8,278 nucleotides of DNA from positions 1-8,278 of the forward strand of contig URTG01000076.1 in the NCBI GenBank assembly GCA_900550705.1, in the 5' to 3' direction. This stretch comes from an uncultured Eubacteriales bacterium (GTDB lineage: Bacteria; Bacillota; Clostridia; Oscillospirales; Oscillospiraceae). The position numbers and the translations under genes are program-made. Numbering within the stretch: the stretch's first letter is position 1; each line of letters opens with the position of its first letter. This document shows, piece by piece, positions 7,401 to 8,278 of the stretch. The notes under the pieces were generated by a model. It did no database searches. It worked only from the letters and a program-made list of their open reading frames with translations, and was not told the DNA's origin.

Positions 7401-7913
7401 GATGGCCCCCAGAGCCTTCGGGACGGACAGCGGGTCCGCATTGCCGGGGTGATCTCCGCCTACCGCACCCGGACCACCAAGAACAATACCCTCATGGCCT
7501 ACGTCACCCTGGAGGACGACACCGGGGCGATGGAGCTGCTGTGCTTCTCCCGCGTGCTGGGGGAGAGCGGCAGCTACATCAAGGAGAACGCCCCCATTCT
7601 GGCGGAGGGCAAGATCTCCGTCCGGGATGAGAAGGAGCCGCAGCTCATGGTGGACTCCATCCACCCCCTGGGGGGCGAGGCGCTGCCCGATGCGCCCAAG
7701 GGGGAGCAGCGGCTCTATCTCCGTCTGCCCAGCCGGGAGGACCCCCGCCTGCGGAAGATCCGGCTGGCCCTGACCTTCTTCCCCGGGGAGTCTCAGGTGG
7801 TGCTGTACTTTGCGGACTGCAAGCGCCGGGTGGGCACCCGCTGCCAGCTCCATCCCTCCCTCATCCGGGACATGAAGGAGCGCCTGGGCGAGGAAAACGT
7901 GGTGCTGAAATAA
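4428..7913 (+). CDS. dnaE: DNA polymerase III subunit alpha (DnaE1 type)
   Basis: This 1161-residue protein is a C-family replicative DNA polymerase of normal length. The N-terminal PHP domain keeps all nine expected metal ligands: His7, His9, Asp16, His41, Glu66, His89, Cys139, Asp207 and His209. The palm has GPGRGSAAGS (357-366), catalytic Asp401 and Asp403 in PDIDIDF (398-404), and Asp554 in KMDFLGLRNL. Further on are YRPGPM (632-637), the YAFNKAHAVCYA region (about 750-761), a helix-hairpin-helix near 820-865, the sliding-clamp motif QMDLF (914-918) and an OB-fold from about 1000. The N-terminal PHP, central palm and C-terminal OB order separates it from PolC. AAGGAG (4416-4421) lies six bases before the ATG, and whiA ends 32 bases upstream. 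An intact PHP site suggests built-in proofreading, shown for DnaE1 proteins of some other bacteria but only inferred here. Confidence 0.97.
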   Translation: MAFVHLHLHTEFSLLDGACRIKKLVERVKELGQTAVAITDHGVMYGVIDFYRACKAEGIKPIIGCEVYVAPRGRTRLQKVHEFDAESRHLVLLCRNEEGYRNLSYMVSQAFLEGFYIKPRIDMDLLRAHSGGLIACSACLAGELPRLLRSGDYDQAKALALEMRELFGPDGYYLELQDHGIPAQKQVNEGLLRLHDETGIPLIATNDAHYLRREDAETQDILMCIQMGKTVDDPNRMRFETQEFYVKSEEEMAALFPGHPEALENTAKIADLCNLDFEFGKYHLPHFQLPEGWTDGESYFRHLCLEGFARRYPEKPPEYLKQLNYEMAMIRKMGFVDYFLIVSDFIAFAKGNGIPVGPGRGSAAGSMVSYCLDITDLDPMKYSLYFERFLNPERVSMPDIDIDFCIRRRQEVIDYVNRKYGHDHVAQIITFGTMAARGSVRDVGRVLNFPYAEVDALAKLIPGGPGNLHITLEDALKLSKQLKEAYDGDPRVKKLIDTAMAIEGMPRNSSTHAAGVVITSRPVCDYVPLATNDGLPVTQYIMTTLEELGLLKMDFLGLRNLTILDDAVKMVQGKEPGFRLKDIPENDPKVMQMLSEGQTAGVFQMESTGMTGVCTRLRPQNIEDLTAIIALYRPGPMDSIPRFIACKHNPEKITYKHPSLQPILANTYGCIVYQEQVIQIFQQLAGYSLGQADMVRRAMSKKKRKDIQREREAFLHGDPQRSIAGCAANGIPEGVAESIYDEITDFANYAFNKAHAVCYAMVAYETAWFKCYHPKEYMAALLTSVLDSTEKVAEYIAECRSMGIQLLPPDVNESDADFTVVGEGIRFGLVALKGVGRAFITRLLEERGQGGRFTDFMDFCSRMYEQDLNRRVVESLIKSGAFDRMGYRRSQLMQVYGQVLDGIAASRKRNVEGQMDLFGMGSGEAEREGDAPLPALHLPDLPEYSPQERMSMEKETTGLYLSGHPMDQYREIARRNGAVTIGSILAEFSGEDGPQSLRDGQRVRIAGVISAYRTRTTKNNTLMAYVTLEDDTGAMELLCFSRVLGESGSYIKENAPILAEGKISVRDEKEPQLMVDSIHPLGGEALPDAPKGEQRLYLRLPSREDPRLRKIRLALTFFPGESQVVLYFADCKRRVGTRCQLHPSLIRDMKERLGEENVVLK

Positions 7914-7915
7914 GG

Positions 7916-7927
7916 CCCCCGCGGGGG
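7916..7927. repeat. Perfect GC palindrome just after dnaE
   Basis: CCCCCGCGGGGG is a 12-base perfect palindrome beginning three bases after the dnaE stop. As a hairpin it would have four C-G pairs around CGCG. The following ACAGGCTTTCCC has only a three-base T run, so terminator function for the dnaE message is possible but weakly supported. Confidence 0.4.
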
Positions 7928-7971
7928 ACAGGCTTTCCCGGAACGAATCCCCTATTTGATAGCGAAAAATC

Positions 7972-8006
7972 AAAAAAGTTCCCGCCCCCCGCAGGGGGGC
8001 GGGAAC
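7972..8006 (-). terminator. Intrinsic terminator hairpin, T-tract on the minus strand
   Basis: GTTCCCGCCCCCC (7978-7990) pairs perfectly with GGGGGGCGGGAAC (7994-8006), a 13-bp stem with a GCA loop. On the minus strand the stem is followed at once by six T residues (complement of A at 7972-7977) and then GATTTTT, the textbook intrinsic terminator layout. On the + strand the stem is preceded by the A-run and followed by TGAACC, so it would be a poorer terminator for dnaE, although the stem itself is very stable. I see no minus-strand gene between here and the right edge. Confidence 0.75.
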
Positions 8007-8040
8007 TGAACCAATAAATGTTAAATTTCTATGACACCCG

Positions 8041-8069
8041 TTGACAACCGCCCGAAAATAAAATACAAT
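8041..8069 (+). promoter_or_regulatory. Strong sigma-A promoter driving the riboswitch leader
   Basis: TTGACA (8041-8046) is a perfect -35. Seventeen bases later TACAAT (8064-8069) matches the -10 consensus at 5 of 6 positions. The predicted start is near 8076, right at the 5' edge of the structured leader. Bases 8014-8033 are almost all A/T, at about -43 to -62 from that start, where an UP element would sit. The AT island stands out against the GC-rich surroundings. Confidence 0.85.
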
Positions 8070-8075
8070 AGCTAC

Positions 8076-8278
8076 GATGATCCGGTAGGCAAGGCTACCG
8101 CAGGGATATGGGTCGCTGCCGCAAAAGAATGGAGACATTCTTCGTTGGTTTGAACAGGTCCTGTCGAAGAACAAGGCAGAATCTAACGCGACTTCACCGC
8201 CCCGCGATGCTGAAGCTTGAACGGTGGCATTGTAATCGCGGGCATAGAAGATCATTCAGCACGCGGGCCGCCGTTGGC
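8076..8278 (+). ncRNA. M-box (ykoK) magnesium riboswitch leader, cut by the window edge
   Basis: This 5' leader starts at the 8041-8069 promoter and runs off the window. From memory of the Bacillus mgtE M-box, conserved blocks occur in order: GGCAAGGCTAC (8088-8098) for GGUGAGGCUC, GATATGGGTCGCTGCC (8105-8120) for the GAUA...GCUGCUGCC block, TGAACAGG (8151-8158) for GUCAACAG, and TGCTGAAGCT (8208-8217) for UGCUAAAGCU. Helices fit: CGCAGGG (8099-8105) with CCCGCG (8201-8206, one bulged A) as P2; AAGAATG/CATTCTT (8125-8131 with 8136-8142) capped by a GNRA loop GAGA; CGTTGG/CTAACG (8143-8148 with 8183-8188). The aptamer should end near 8226, with the rest as expression platform. M-boxes bind Mg2+ and repress metal-transporter genes. 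The target gene is not in the window. A covariance search was not possible, and another metal-sensing RNA is the main alternative. Confidence 0.72.

Noticed and set aside
4761..8255. A 1164-codon open frame on the minus strand, antisense to dnaE
   Set aside because: Its translation is low-complexity, rich in Gly, His, Leu and Val, with no recognisable domain. Long antisense open frames are expected opposite GC-rich genes, and dnaE on the + strand has complete motifs.

Overview
The window is a stretch of a high-GC (roughly two thirds G+C by eye) Firmicutes-type chromosome. All five protein genes lie on the + strand: murB, rapZ (yvcJ), yvcK, whiA and dnaE. The rapZ-yvcK-whiA trio is a hallmark of Gram-positive bacteria. 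High GC, the murB and dnaE flanks and the style of the intergenic repeats together suggest a gut Clostridia of the Oscillospiraceae type (Flavonifractor/Lawsonibacter-like). That placement is inference, not proof.

Layout. Positions 1-285 hold no credible gene but are full of hairpins and short repeats. An extended -10 promoter (286-314) and an AT-rich perfect inverted repeat (331-361) precede murB (416-1342). A 198-base gap follows, carrying a 74-base palindromic element (1368-1441). Then come rapZ (1541-2404), yvcK (2417-3457), whiA (3478-4395) and dnaE (4428-7913), separated by only 12, 20 and 32 bases and each with a good Shine-Dalgarno sequence. No promoter is evident inside the cluster, so it probably reads as one transcript from the murB promoter, with the palindromic element in the RNA between murB and rapZ.

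Function. MurB makes UDP-MurNAc for peptidoglycan. YvcK is a UDP-sugar-binding regulator of carbon flux and cell-wall synthesis. RapZ is a nucleotide-binding regulator tied to amino-sugar metabolism in other bacteria. WhiA is a DNA-binding protein linked to division and chromosome behaviour. DnaE is a replicative polymerase alpha subunit. The group links envelope precursor supply, carbon state, division and replication. The HPr-like gene (crh) that follows whiA in Bacillus is absent here.

The last 365 bases (7914-8278) have no gene but are rich in signals. There is a 13-bp GC-rich hairpin whose T-tract lies on the minus strand, an AT-rich island, a consensus sigma-A promoter (TTGACA-17-TACAAT), and the start of a structured leader RNA. 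I identify that RNA as an M-box (ykoK) magnesium riboswitch from conserved segments and helix order. It includes a competing helix that could form the switch. Its target gene lies beyond the right edge and is predicted to be a divalent-metal transporter. I found no defence system, CRISPR array, transposase or other clearly new protein system.
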